From the NCBI GenBank assembly GCA_903632075.3, contig CAHIKZ030005437.1, forward strand, positions 3,270,001 through 3,334,000: DNA of 64,000 nt, given 5' to 3'. Position 1 is the first letter of the stretch, and every line of letters begins with the position of its first letter. Made by a program: the position numbers and the translations under genes. The DNA comes from Acanthosepion pharaonis (Eukaryota; Mollusca; Cephalopoda; Sepiida; Sepiidae). The notes under the pieces are model-generated. The model ran no database searches. It saw nothing but the letters and a program-made list of their open reading frames with translations, and had not been told where the DNA came from. This document shows, one piece after another, positions 45,733-57,573 of the stretch.

Positions 45733-45899
45733 ATTTATTTTTCTATCACCTTGTATATAGAAGCTCAATTTAAGGAATATAAGATTTAATGAATTACGCG
45801 TCTATCACGAATGGACTTTTATTTTACTGAACGTAGTCAGATAAATAGTAGAACACATCATTCCTAATGTTAGCGTTAAGTTACAAATTACATACAAAT

Positions 45900-46290
45900 A
45901 TTGTTAGGTATAGTTCTTTTCCTTCTATGTGCCGCATTCCATTGGTACATAGGAATTTCGAGGAGCGCCAAGATTGCGTATCTCGTGTGTCTTTTAGTAG
46001 TTTTTCATCCTCTTCCTTCCGCTATCCATTCACACAAGTACATCAGATCAGTGGCTCGCTGCCTTCAATATGTCCCGTGTGATTAAGTTTTCTAAGCCCT
46101 CCTTCCTTTGTTATATGTCCAACGAATTTCTGCTATTTTTTCTGATTATAATATTCTTTCTGTTGCCGTTTTTATTTTCAAACTTTCTTGTAGCCCGCTC
46201 CACCCATGGAATTTTCAGTATCCTTTCTACTGTCTCTACGTTTTCCCCTCATCCGGAGATTGTTCAGAATTCACTGCCGTATAACTGAAT
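45900..46290 (-). pseudogene. LINE ORF2 3'-terminal fragment
   Basis: The minus strand reads ILKIPWVERATRKFENKNG, then RKNIIIRKNSRNSLDI, a stop, QRKEGLENLITRDILKAA, and later EWIAEGRG-type sequence. These match the LRIPWTEH, RKRQLKFLGHI and MRKEGLENL-TG-IEGKR blocks of the family. Open plus-strand frames here are shadows. Confidence 0.65.
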
Positions 46291-46294
46291 GAAT

Positions 46295-47325
46295 ATCACA
46301 AAGGAAACCAGAACTGTTTGTAAATAAAAATCTTTTCAATTTCAGTTATTATTTGAAAAATTATTATAAATGTGTATTCATGCAAAAGATAGAGAGAGAT
46401 AAAGAGAGATAAAGGGTAGGATTTATCGGATTTAAAGAATACACCCTCCCGTAATTAGTTCTTTAAATGTAGACTTTACTGTATTTTAAAAAATATATTC
46501 AGTATTTAAAACACTAGATATAGGCGTAAAAATAACGATTGCGCTATCGCAATCGTTATAAAAACCAGAACTGATGAGACAAATCTTTGTTTTAAGCAAC
46601 AAAATTCAAAGTACTATGAATATTTATAAAGTTTACATAAGTATTTACATAGAAATGTAGATAATTATTATGCACTTTTATGAAGGAAAAATATGATTAA
46701 TATTGAGTAAAGAATCGTTGGATATAATGAAAGAATTATTTGGTGGTTGTAAATAGCATGACTTATTAAAATCAATTTATAATCAGGGAGAAGACATTTC
46801 TGATCGCTTCAGGAAATGAATAAAACCGCTTTAATTATAGAAATATTATTTCTTAAAAATAGTGTAAAATCTGAAGAGAAAAATTCAATAATACACGATA
46901 ATTCTTTAAAAATATAATAAAATCTACCGTCATTTTATAATTTTGGTGTCCCTATCAACGGCTTTTAGCTCGAAGTATACATAAAATAACTGACACACAA
47001 CGCCGTGTTCAATGCCCAAACGTCGCTTAAGCGCGTCTTTCCACTATTAACCTATAAAAGTATTGTCGACAAATCTAATTTGAAAAAAAACCAAAAAACT
47101 ATAGGAGCTTACCATGATAATAAATAAAGAAAACAGGAAATAATATCACCAAGGTGAGAGAAGACAATGATTGATTTATCCCAATTTCTTTACCGATTAA
47201 AATTATTTTTATTGTCAAACAACGGGTTTCAAACGAAATAATAAAGCTAATGTATTAAATTAGAAAGACTCCACAAACGATGCTGCCGGCGAATTAATAT
47301 TATCAATTCTATAATGAATAGCTGA
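46295..47325. other. 1 kb with one short perfect hairpin
   Basis: Only the 12 bp stem at 46532-46559 stands out. Confidence 0.5.
46532..46559. repeat. perfect 12 bp stem with 4-nt loop
   Basis: ATAACGATTGCG, loop CTAT, then its exact complement. GC is moderate for the region. No T-run or gene nearby suggests a function. Confidence 0.85.
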
Positions 47326-47330
47326 CGGCC

Positions 47331-47556
47331 ACATCACGTTGAAACACCGTTTCAGTGTCGAGCCTGGTCAGTACCTCTATGGGTGACCACTTGGGAATAC
47401 CTTGCCTTGTAAACTTAGATATGTGGGTGATTTAATGGAAATGTTAATCGGAGAGCCGAGTTTCAATTTCCGTTGGGTTCATTATATTCACTTACGCGTA
47501 AATACCCTTGGGAAAGATATAACTTCACCTCTTCTCCCCCAACTATGGGTTAATTA
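47331..47556 (+). repeat. 5S rRNA-derived SINE (SINE3-like), best copy
   Basis: Starts 'gctgacggccacatcacgtt', like the 5S rRNA 5' end (CTACGGCCATACCAC), and continues with 'gagcctggtcagtacctcta' and 'tgggtgaccacttgggaata', which matches the 5S 3' half including box C. The central region between the 5' end and box C is shortened. A ~140 bp body follows ('gccgagtttcaa', 'cgtaaatacccttgggaaag', 'aactatgggttaatta'). Confidence 0.8.
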
Positions 47557-47559
47557 ATA

Positions 47560-48955
47560 AGAATTGTATCACAAAATCAGTATCATCTCAAAAAATATTT
47601 AAAATATAAAACAATATTTTGGGGCTTTAAATAATCTGCATCGGGATGATAGAAAATGAATGAATAAATCAAAATCTATGTAATGAATCTCACTCTCGTC
47701 TACACATAATCGATGTATTAAAAAACAAAAAATAATTTACTTGTCCACGTGACCAGTTTGAAAGTACATTTTTGTTTGTCATCATGTTTCCTTTCTGATG
47801 AAAATCACAACGATTCTCTCTTTCCTCAATGTGAAGTTACCAATGAAATGATGTTGGAGAAACTAAATAGGCGAGACACTAATTCTATTGCTTTTCTTAT
47901 AGGCGATTCAATAAAGTGCGACGAAGAAATTAAATTATTCTCCCGTATTGTTCAGTAATCTAATAACACGGCTTATATGATGATTGATTTTTAGAGTTTT
48001 ATTATATTAGACCACATTTGTAAAACTTTTTTTTGATTTTCAATCAGTTACAACCGCGTTTTATTTTAGCGAATAGCGATGCTACGAACGTGTAGCAATT
48101 GTCACTTAAGAGAAATACTGAATGAATAGAGATAAGCAAATACTGTGAGTAAAAATGTGGAATTTTTTTTTATTAAAAAATATCGCTAAATTGAAGTGTT
48201 TTAGTTTTTGGGGTCGTTATGTGACAATGATGCATATGGTACGTGGTATTAAGGATTAAAATATTAGACGATATAATCTTTAGGTTATTATTATGAGGGT
48301 GTATATAAGTGCCTCGAGTAATATATTTTTTTTACTAAGTACCTACCAGTGAAAGGCATGGGAGGCACTCAAATTAGAGAGAAGAATGAATTGTATCATA
48401 TGAAGAGAAAAGAACGTGGTATGAAGATGAAATTATAAAGATATTTTACGATTGATTTTTGAATTGAGGTGAAGACTGAAGTGTTAGGAGAAGTACCTAA
48501 GCAGAGATCTCTCCTACAAAGTGAAAGTTCTTGAAAAGAAAAAAAGAGAGTCGAACATTTATAACATAGAATAAATGAGGTTGATTCGATGTCGCGGGAT
48601 TCCCTTGGCAGTAAAGTGGAGAAATGGTGGAACTAAAGAATCGAACTCGACTTAATATTTGCCGTGAAAATATCGATAGGTTTGTAACATTGTGTTTGGA
48701 GGAAAACGGTTGTAAAGTGGAAAGATATTCTGATATTGTCCTGCAAACTAGACATGGGATAAAGAAATATTTAATTTTTATAGGGAATCAATAAAATCCT
48801 AAATATTTATATCAATAGCAACGAGCCCTGAGCATTTTAGAACAAAACAAAATTCAATAAAATATTTGATGGAGATTTGAGCCAATGTTTCGAAAGGCAG
48901 AGATCAGATTTATTCATATTACTGATTATGTTCGGTTTTATGCAAAATATCCTTT
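47560..48955. other. 1.4 kb without recognised features
   Basis: The frame 47749-47958 (69 codons) has no recognised domain. The rest is AT-rich and unassigned. Confidence 0.45.
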
Positions 48956-48959
48956 CAGA

Positions 48960-49765
48960 ATGTGAACGTTCATGGCTCCCCACAATTTTCTAATCACTGC
49001 CTCCCCTGCCTCTCTTGTATCCAAGTGTAATTTTACCGCATTATGTGTTTCAGGAAGTTGAACTCTTTCTCTGATCGTCAACACGAGTGTACTTTTAATT
49101 TCCCATTTTCCTGAAAACTTCCTCGTTGTTCATATATTCCGTCCATGATATTTTCAGGATTCTTCTATAGAACCATATCTGTTGCTTCTTCCTTTGTGGG
49201 AATATTGTCCAGGATTAAACTATCATATAGGATGATTCTTATTACATAATATTTATTGAGTATTTGTAATTTGTTTCCAACGAATTTTTCTTGTTATCTA
49301 AACTTTGTTTAACCTTTGGAAGACATATTTTACTATTCAAATGTGCCTTAGGGTTCATGTCAAATTTTGTATCATCTGTTATCAAACATACCAGAATGTT
49401 ATATTTCCGTACTTTCAATTTTTACGTCGCTAGTGCGTATCTGATCTTGGGTTGTTCCCTAGTTAATGACCATTAATTCTGTCTTCTTACAATTGATGGC
49501 CACCTTTTCTTCACTATATTTTCTAAGATTTCCTGCAATTGTGTCTGCATTCAATACGATATTATCTTCGTATCTTATATCGTTAAGATTGTGCCCACCA
49601 ATAATAACTACTGTTAGTACTTCTCTAAGCCTCGTCTCGCTATAGAATTTGAATAAAGCCGGTAGAAAGATGCAAATTTGCTTTCACCCCTATTTCTGTG
49701 CACTTCAATTATTTTTCTATCCGTATACAGGCGTACTTGAATTCCAGCTTAGTTCGTAACAATCG
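48960..49765 (-). pseudogene. LINE ORF2 fragment retaining the RT catalytic box
   Basis: The longest LINE copy. On the minus strand, GHNLNDIRYEDNIVLNADT, then IAGNLRKYSEEKVAIN and CKKTELMVIN (about 49600-49465). This is RT motif C (family I-YADD-VL-AD), with YADD altered to YEDN, followed by the thumb. Further on come ITDDTKFDM, KNSLETNY, a YYVIRIILYDS block, PTKEEATDMVL, KNPENIMDGIYEQRGSF and KHIMR. The two catalytic aspartates are damaged and frameshifts separate the blocks. Confidence 0.72.
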
Positions 49766-49769
49766 CTTT

Positions 49770-50130
49770 CACGCAAATACCCTGCTTCTCAATTTAATAT
49801 CGTCTTCTGAAGCTTTAAGGTAAATATCAGGGCAAACCAAGTTGGGAATTACAACCATCCTAGAAGAAAAAGCTGGATTCAAAACTGCATGTTGCTCTGG
49901 CGTAGCAAATACTCTGTAGACATTAGATTATGGTGTTACATTCTCGATCGTTTTCGATTTACGAATGCGTCTATGTGTTATTATTATTATTATTGTCTTT
50001 TGCCGTATGTACTGCGATTTGCCTTTAAGTTTCAACCAAACACTTTAGGAGAAAAGTTTTTTTTTGTACCAGAAGAAGCAAACAGATGAGTTGGTATGCA
50101 ATTAGAGAAAAAAATGATGCAATTTAATCA
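49770..50130. other. 360 bp without recognised features
   Basis: Contains a short (TTA)n run at about 49978-49996. Confidence 0.5.
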
Positions 50131-50139
50131 CTGTATGGT

Positions 50140-50215
50140 GGGAAATGACATTCACTTACGTGCTAATACCCTTGAGAAAGGTATGAATCCTCTTCTGCCC
50201 CAGCTAAATAGCAGA
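50140..50215 (+). repeat. 5S-derived SINE tail fragment
   Basis: 'gacattcacttacgtgctaa', 'tacccttgagaaaggtatga' and 'tcctcttctgccccagct' match the body end of the 47.3 kb copy. Head missing. Confidence 0.55.
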
Positions 50216-50639
50216 ACAGAACGGGGTCTATAGACTGGGATGGCAACTAGTCTACCGCAGAATGAAATGGCAACCTATTGCGTGTAAAAAGTCTGCCTCG
50301 TTAATCATGTATCTTTCGATACATGATCGCCTAAGCGTTTATCAGGAATGGCAGATAACTGACTGATGGTGAGGTATCTATGAAACATATGAGAAGTGCC
50401 CATGTACGTGATTCATGTAATTCACTTATTTTAGAGCTATCAGGAATTTGATTAACATATTTGCTTTCCACTTTTGATATAATTCTCAAAGCTCTTAAAA
50501 CAAGTAATGTTGTCATCTTGTTTTTATTTAGCGGCATATCAACAAAACTATGGGTTATTTAATGAGGAAATTTAAATATTTTTATACACAATTTTACTTT
50601 ATTTTTAGTGATAATAATGGTTTACCGATAAAGTTCTTT

Positions 50640-50897
50640 CTAATTAACTCATAACCGCGTGGATTGATGCCTTTTCCAAGAGGCCTTGCGCGTAAGAGAA
50701 TATAACGAACCCGGCTAGTATTGGAACTCGGTTCAACTATTAAAAAATCCGAGTTATTCTCAGTTACACCACCTTCACATCTAACCTTACAGAATCTAGT
50801 ATTCCCACGCGGTCACCCATCTAGGTACTGAGCACACACATGGTTGCTTAACTTCCGTGATTGTACGGATAGCGGAGTTTCAATATGAAGTCACGTT
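50640..50897 (-). repeat. 5S rRNA-derived SINE (SINE3-like)
   Basis: On the minus strand, 'caatcacggaagttaagcaa' (5S box A region) and 'ctcagtacctagatgggtga', 'ccgcgtgggaatactag' (5S 3' half) are kept well, followed by the family body. The internal 5S promoter elements are more complete here than in any other copy in the window. Confidence 0.78.
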
Positions 50898-50899
50898 GT

Positions 50900-52025
50900 C
50901 TTGTGATGCTACGTTCTAATGATTTATATCCTTGTTTTTAATTAGTTTCTCAAAAGTTTTCCAAGATTGTTTTTGTGGGCAGGCGTCCTGTTATAATAAA
51001 ATTTTCTATTTTTTTTTTATTTTTATTCAATATTATATTCATACTTAAGCGTGAGCATAATGAGGAGACGATGAATCGAATAAGTACACAAAAACAGAAA
51101 GGGGTGTCAGATACGTTTGCGTTTACCCTCTAGATTTTTTTCAGCCTATAGAGAGAGACAATCCTTAGAGAACTAAAAGTTTGGGCGAAAGAGAACGCCA
51201 CTTACCTAGAAAAAGGGCACGTGCGTACGATATGCCAAAAACAAAATAAAATAAGCAAAATAAAAATAAGTCAGTCGCAGCTGTTGCCATAAATGCATCT
51301 CGGATATGTTAATATTGTTTGTCCTCTCAAACCGTCGACTAATGTAAAAAAAATGTTCTGTCGATAAAAGCAGTCTGTTTTCTGGAACTGAATAGCAGTA
51401 TATTTATTTATTTATTTATTTATACCGCGTCCATCGGCTTACTATTGACTGTTACCTTACGATGAAAGAGACTGGTCAGAATAACCATAGACAAATATTA
51501 CTTGAAACGTTTCTAAATTGTATTTTTCTCGAGTTGCAATAAGCTTAGATATTTAAGATTTCGTTAGGGATGCACTGAAGTCGTAGAAGAAAAACAGAAA
51601 ATTGAATTACTTTCTTGACTTAAAAGGATGTCACTTGAAATCAAACGAAGCTTTCTGTTTCATTCGCACAAGTGTCGTTCTGCGGATAAAATGTCTGCGT
51701 TTCCAATGCTATAATCAATCTGAAAGACTTAGGTATTTCGTGTTATTCGATGTAGACAGCTGAAATGAGTCAGTGGAGGACTACGACTGTTTGAACTTAC
51801 TTTCTTTTTACTAGACACCATTAAACTGTTAGCAACATTTACTTTAAACGGAGAAAAGTTTTAGATTTCTTATCAAATGTATAAAATAACTATTGACCAA
51901 AGCTTCGTATAGGAACTTTTTGCTTGCCTGACAATTTATTCCACTGTTATGCAATAAATATATATATATATATATATATATGTAAATTGATAACGAGAGC
52001 TATTCCTCTTGAAATTACTATGTGC
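50900..52025. other. 1.1 kb without genes
   Basis: Holds (TTTA)n at 51401-51424 and (AT)n at 51956-51981. Otherwise nothing recognised. Confidence 0.5.
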
Positions 52026-52029
52026 CGTG

Positions 52030-52690
52030 TCCCTTCAGAATATGGTCAGTCATGACTCACCACGACTTCATGTCCTTCATGGCTCTTAAAGTTTGCCTCT
52101 TGCTATCTCTTCTAATCTTTATCCTGGCAACTAATTACACAAGCTCGTTAAAGAGGTTATCCTGTCTTTAATATATACTGTGTGTCAAATTCTTATTAAC
52201 TCTAGAAATTACAACAATCTATCTGATTCTAAGGAAAATTTTGTTTTTGTTTCGAATTTCTCTAAAACATCCCCATTACTCATATGGTTTAGTTCATGGA
52301 ATTCTCAACATCTTTTGTAGAACCACATTTCAGTTGCTTCAAGATTCTTCCTTATCTGCATTGTTCAGTACTCACGGCAATAGAAGATCCGATATTGCAT
52401 AACGGTCCAATATTCTTTTCTTTATTTTCAACTAAATCTTCTTGTTTTTTTAATACGTTACTTAGATTTTGGGAGGCACATCTGTTGCTATTCCAATGTG
52501 CCTTCTGATTTGAGTGTTGCATTTTCCGTCATGAACTAAAACACTTCATACATAATTAAATCTTTCTACTTAAAGTTGAATGAAGTCTTGTAAAATGCTA
52601 TTTTTCGCATTACAAGTTATTTAAATTTTATCCCAATCGAAAATCTTCTGTAATTATAGAAGGTCTTCTTCGTCCAGATAAACTTGATGT
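52030..52690 (-). pseudogene. LINE ORF2 C-terminal fragment
   Basis: The minus strand shows VHDGKCNTQIRRHIGIATD (post-RT thumb, family VTDDGKC-TEI-RRI-IA), then KNKKI, a stop, LKIKKRILDRYAISDLLL and LEATEMWFYKRC. A LRI(P)-type block follows. Several frameshifts. It ends near 'ctgaccatattctgaaggga', the usual terminal LKG region. Confidence 0.68.
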
Positions 52691-54035
52691 GGACCCAAAT
52701 TCACTGGCTGCCAAGAAGGAATATCATTACTGACAGTGAACGTTCTTGTATTTCATCAAAGGCTGCTGAGATAGATGCGGCTCTTCGGATTTTTCCGGAA
52801 GGAGGTGGCAGAGGTAGAGAAGCCTTTTTTTACCGTCGGAGTACATGCAGCGGTTGTACTATCTGTTCAGTGCCGGAGGTCTTCTCTACTCCCTTGTGTG
52901 TCCACCCATGTTGCGTAACATTTGTTCGGTAGCAGTGATATGCCCAGCTATGACTAGCTTAGACAAAATGACCAGCTAAGACCAGCGGCCCCAGTGGAAA
53001 CACTGGAGTCCCCACGTTAAAAACCGACCTTGTGTCAAAACCTGATTCATTGGGGCGGGGTGGTGTTAAGGAACATTACTCTAAAAGAGGACTAGGTTAA
53101 ATATGAGAATCTCTGCTATGTTTATTGAATATCTTTTGAGCAAGTCATTGATTCTTTAATAATTTCCACCACTTTTGAGAACAGAAATGGAAGTACAAAG
53201 TCTGAATGTCTAGTGTGTAGGGTACGGAAATTGACCACAGCCGCACATAAATTAGCCCCATTACAGCCAGTTCGTAAATTTGTAAGAACGTTTCTGTAAA
53301 AATATCCTGTGTCTATATTGGAGGATCAATAAGTCTCTCTCTGCTATCATGAAGAACAGCTGCGTAGGGAATTTCGATTATTTTATACATTGCTTGTGGC
53401 GAAATTATTGACTGCCGTAAAATCTTCCTCTCGGTTAAGAATAAAAAAAAATTTGATAAAGAACATAGATAAATATTTATTCCATGTGGAAACTGCAGAA
53501 TACGCTGACTTCTAACCAGTGTTTAGTTTCAATTGAATTTGGATGACCGTAATTATTTGTGTATAACATATATGTGTATATAATATGCATATCTGACTTT
53601 GGTTTATAAAATTATGGAGAAAATGTCTTGTGGATAATACGCATCGACATTCTGTAATTTGTAAAAATTGCAGTATTTTAAAGTTTACCCCAAATTTCTA
53701 GTTTGTTAAATATTTTAGCAGTATCATAACAGCTAAAATTTCATCTAGTTTACATTATTTTTAAAAGCACTATATGGCTTATATTATATATTTAAAAAAA
53801 ATAGTTTATCTGGACAGAGGGATAATGGAACGAAGAAGCCAAATATTACTGGCATTGAAATAGAATAATACTTTAGAAGGAACCAGACATTTATTCCTAA
53901 TCAGGAAATTGGGATAAACGACTACTCCAGTTTAATAGACGGAAAGGAAGTGTGAACCGGGTGATAGGTGAGTCTATCTACTCCTGTGAGAGCTCTAATT
54001 TTTAATAAAATACACAGTATTTATAACAAATGCAT
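52690..54035. other. 1.3 kb without confident features
   Basis: 52760-53066 is GC-richer and includes an 82-codon frame (52684-52932, cysteine-rich near its end) and a 'gaccagctaagaccagcggc' stretch with an imperfect repeat of 'gaccagcta'. No family recognised. Confidence 0.4.
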
Positions 54036-54040
54036 GGATA

Positions 54041-54480
54041 TTGTCACGCCAAAATGCAACGATCTTCATACTAAAAGAAGCTCATACTAAGAGAAACAAA
54101 ACAAAAATTCCAAGGGATAGTGGATTTCTACCGAAGCTGAAATGTTTGTATGTTACGGCGGCCTGTGGAAAACAACTAGCCTTATTTGTTTGCGCTGCAT
54201 TCAGATGCCATCGACAGACCAATGCGAAACGGCAGCTGGAATCGATGAAAATCAATCTTTTCATTCCTTGTCGGATGACTAGTGTTCTTCAACCAATGGA
54301 CTTCAGCATCAACAAGCCATTCAAGATGCTTGTTCACAAAATGTAGAACCAATGGCTGGCCGAGGGATAATTTATTCTGGTAGGCCGTATTCACCAACCA
54401 GATCCTTCTGTTATATTTTCATAGATACTGGAAGCAGAGCATCCTTTTAAACATTGTACATATTCGAAATTATTACACAA
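54041..54480 (+). pseudogene. pogo/Tigger-type (DDE_1) transposase fragment
   Basis: Open from 54041 to 54346, with readable remains to ~54480. KCLYVTAACGKQLALFVCAA leads to FRCHRQTNAKRQL, then INLFIPCRMTSVLQPMDFSI and NKPFKMLVHKM. This is the conserved end of the catalytic domain of pogo-like transposases (family: D-x-F-R-x-H, then IPGG-TS-LQPLDV--NKPFK). After the stop, NQWLAEG and a later SVIFS block match the region that follows. The catalytic aspartate of the DxFRxH motif is replaced (CAAFRCH). Codons before ~54120 are not recognisable. 5'-truncated and dead; no terminal inverted repeats seen. Confidence 0.75.
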
Positions 54481-54749
54481 TGGGCGTTTTAGTAGGTCCG
54501 CGGTGAATATGCAGAATTGTAGTACGTTTTGAAGTGAATGGAGAGGGATAGGTTTCTTGTGGTGATTGAATCAGTTGCTAAGTGAATGGGTCGCGAATAG
54601 AATTAACTAGGTGATAGGCAGTGAAGACCAGCTTTTTCCGCATTTTCCCTTCGGTCTTATTAATGTTACATAAGCACCCCTTTATATATTGTGAAAAGAT
54701 TAATCAAGGAGATGTTATAACTAACTCACTGTATGGTGCATAAAAATGA

Positions 54750-55160
54750 TGTGTTCCTTGTTCCTGGCTCATCCTGCTGTCTATACAAAAGCCAATTCAG
54801 ATCGAAAAATGGAATACTGCTGTTAAATCTGAACAGGAATTTACCAGTCTTTGCTTCCAGGCCTTGATAGATTTAAAACCATCAACGCAGCCTTCCAGTT
54901 GGTCAATTATTTACCGCCTTTCCGACAGAAACGTCACATGCATCACGATACTCTATCGCTATTTCCATGGAAAATGTTAAGAAAAGCTATATTTCCACTA
55001 GTTCAGAACTTCACTGCTAAAAGCACTCATGACCTGTACACAGAGATTAGTCCTCTATATCCACTTAGTATTACATTCGGACAGCTTCTTTCCAAGTATG
55101 CCTACTGCGTGGAATATGTTTCTGAGTGGAGGTTACAACGACCGCTACAATGTTAAATCT
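54750..55160 (+). repeat. unclassified interspersed repeat (TTCCATGGAAAATGTT family)
   Basis: Plus-strand copy aligned with 59.4-59.75 kb (-) through 'atactctatcgc', 'tttccatggaaaatgtt', 'gttcaga(a/c)cttcac' and 'ctaaaa'. An open frame of 101 codons (54851-55156) has no recognised domain. Confidence 0.5.
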
Positions 55161-55189
55161 TCAAACCTAATATCAACCGTAATAGCCAG

Positions 55190-55690
55190 TCTATATTTCT
55201 GAGATGAGGTATTATGTACATTATTTACATTATTCGGACTATTGTCCTCATCTTTGTCGCCATATTTATCACAAAGTTTCGGCCGTTGTACGCTCCGGCC
55301 TTCTTCAGGTGGTTGGAATTTCGAACTGAACCTTTTATTTCGCTCACTGGGGTAGACTGTTCTAGTTCCACGTGCCTCAAGGACACATGGCACAGTGGAT
55401 AAAGGCGTTGGTTATATCCAGTGACAGGACCCAAAGAGTGTGAGTTCAATACCCGGTTAAAGCAGTGGAGAACTTTCAGAGGGAAATTAGCAGGAGATAA
55501 CTGATAACTGACATCCAACAAACATGGCACGTGGAACTTGAACAGTCTACCCCAGTGAGCGAAATAAAGGGTTCAGTTCGACATTCCAACCACCTGAAGA
55601 AGGCCTGAGCGTACAACGACCGAAATGTTGTGATAAATATGGCGACAAAGATGAGGACTATAGTCCGAATAATGTAAATAATGTAAATAT
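55190..55690. mobile_element. palindromic tRNA-core element, full copy
   Basis: The left arm (55216-55376) is the reverse complement of the right arm (55526-55688), ~160 bp each with few differences. Each arm is a SINE tail with CTGAAGA (right arm 55594-55600), AGGCC, loop, CGACC and GAAATGTT, then 'gatgaggac(a/t)atagtccg'. The 149 bp core carries a tRNA-like A box ('tggcacagtggataaagg', 55388) and B box ('gagttcaatacccgg', 55443). Flank 'tctgagatgaggtattatg' left of the arm is shared with the 58.7 kb copy, so the unit extends to about 55190. Confidence 0.78.
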
Positions 55691-57231
55691 CAGCCGTTAT
55701 CTTTCCTACATACTCTCATAATTAGCATCCTTACCCACTCCTCTTATATTCATACAAAAACTTTATTCAGTTAACCCCTATCATGAGTGCCTCTTGGGAG
55801 TAAATTGGGTGAACGATTAGTTAAAAAGGGATGGTGACTGAATATGATATTGTTTATAATGAAGGACAAGATGATTGTAAGATCGAAATGGTGAAGGTAT
55901 CTACTACACTGATAATATAGATGACACTATCATGATATCTATCTTTGACACGATCAGCAAAGAACCGATTAAAATGGGCTTAATGCCTATGTAAATTCAT
56001 AAAAAAGGATAAATGAAGTGTTTGGTTAGCACATTAGTTTAGACCAGAGATGTAACTGATTTCTGTCATACATTTCAGAATATAACGACGCACGTAGCCA
56101 GATAAAATAAATCTCGTGTGTATTAGGAACCCTGTGGAGTAGTAAATTTTATGCTTGTAAAATTACGCTACTGTTTGTGATAGTAAAGAACTTACTGCGT
56201 TATCAATCTCAAACTTTTAGAAAAATAAGATTTTCATAGAACGAATATCCGATTGGCCAATATTAGGAGACAAATATTAAAATTTACAACAGAAAATTGT
56301 TATCTCATATTCAATCCAGAACAAAACAAAACAAAAAAATGACACCTTGTATAAATATTTCATGATTGTCAATTCAATATTTGATTATTCTCTGTACAAA
56401 GAGAGGGGACAATAAAATCGTTTCTGTTTGTGTCACCTCCGAAATACTAGAACTTTAAGACAAGCCTTCTTGCAAAGTAGTTGTATGGCGTACCTTAAAA
56501 CTTTCTACGTTTGATATCATATGGAGAGGGTGCATAATTGCGTTCACGGTATATTGTTTTGGTGGATAATTAAAACAAATGATCTGCCGATTCTTTACAC
56601 ATCCATAATGACAAATTTGATTAGTAAGATTGTATTGAGCGGCTGGAAATACTTTTCTCTCTAAAAATAAGGAATCAAAGTATTGTGTTACTATCGTATG
56701 AATCCATTCTTCATTGTGACCTACAGTTACTCTTTCAAGCATGAGGCGGGAAGAACATCCCAGTGAATAAATATTAATGAGATCATTAATATTTGTTTCA
56801 TAAAATATTTTCTTTTGTATTGATCACAGATTTTACCGAAAAGAAATTGATTTTTATTTGAGAGAATGAAACAAATGCATTTGGCTCATTAGATATCTAG
56901 TGTAATGTTATGGTTAACAAGTACGTAGCGCAGACATGTTACACTAGTGTGGTATATATTTACAGTATTCCCCTCTACTGTGAACAAAAAATATAGAAGG
57001 AAATGGAGAAAATTTGTATAAAGTAACAAGAGAATAAGGTTTGAACGTATTCTGAAAGGAAAAGAAGAAAACATAATTTCTAATATAATTGCTAATCAAT
57101 ATGGTGTCTTATTACAAAACCATATATTAATAAAACATCAAAAATATCTTCTGGCATCCAGCGTGAATCTTCACGAAAATTATATTTCATATATATCAAC
57201 CAATCGGTCGACAAATAAATTATAATCGGAG

Positions 57232-57235
<4 letters not shown>
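55690..57235. other. 1.5 kb without recognised features
   Basis: The minus frames at 56455-56742 and 56889-57074 have no recognised domain. Confidence 0.45.

Positions 57236-57285
<50 letters not shown>
57235..57285. repeat. (AT)n microsatellite
   Basis: 51 bp AT. Confidence 0.96.
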
Positions 57286-57287
<2 letters not shown>

Positions 57288-57394
57288 TACGTATATAATA
57301 TGTGTGTGTAAATTATTTTCAGATAGAGTATATCTGTAGAGGTAAAACATGAATAAAATCATTGATAAACCAATGACATCCTTGCTTTTTGTAT

Positions 57395-57486
57395 ATACAT
57401 ACGGGCAACGAAATGAACTTTTATATTTACCTTGATAAAAGTCCCTAGAAGACGATACGCATCGTCTAAAAATTTTCTTCTTGTCT

Positions 57487-57490
<4 letters not shown>
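57395..57490 (+). repeat. PLE 3' tail fragment with degraded hammerhead-like motif
   Basis: 'ttatatttaccttgataaaa', GTC-CCTAGAA-GAC, GATACGCATCGTC, then 'ttttcttcttgtctta' and (AT)n. Aligns with 26738-26805 ('atatttgcctta', 'gaagtcactcag', 'gacgaaacgcgtc', 'tttttcctcttgtc'). Confirms the tail as a repeated unit independent of coding sequence. Confidence 0.5.

Positions 57491-57573
<83 letters not shown>

Noticed and set aside
46565..46585. CTGATGAGAC as a hammerhead C box
   Set aside because: No stem II partner and no GAAA box follow.
50790..50897. Possible 5S rRNA gene
   Set aside because: The 5S-like part is diverged and shortened, fused to a non-5S body that recurs in other copies. It is a SINE.
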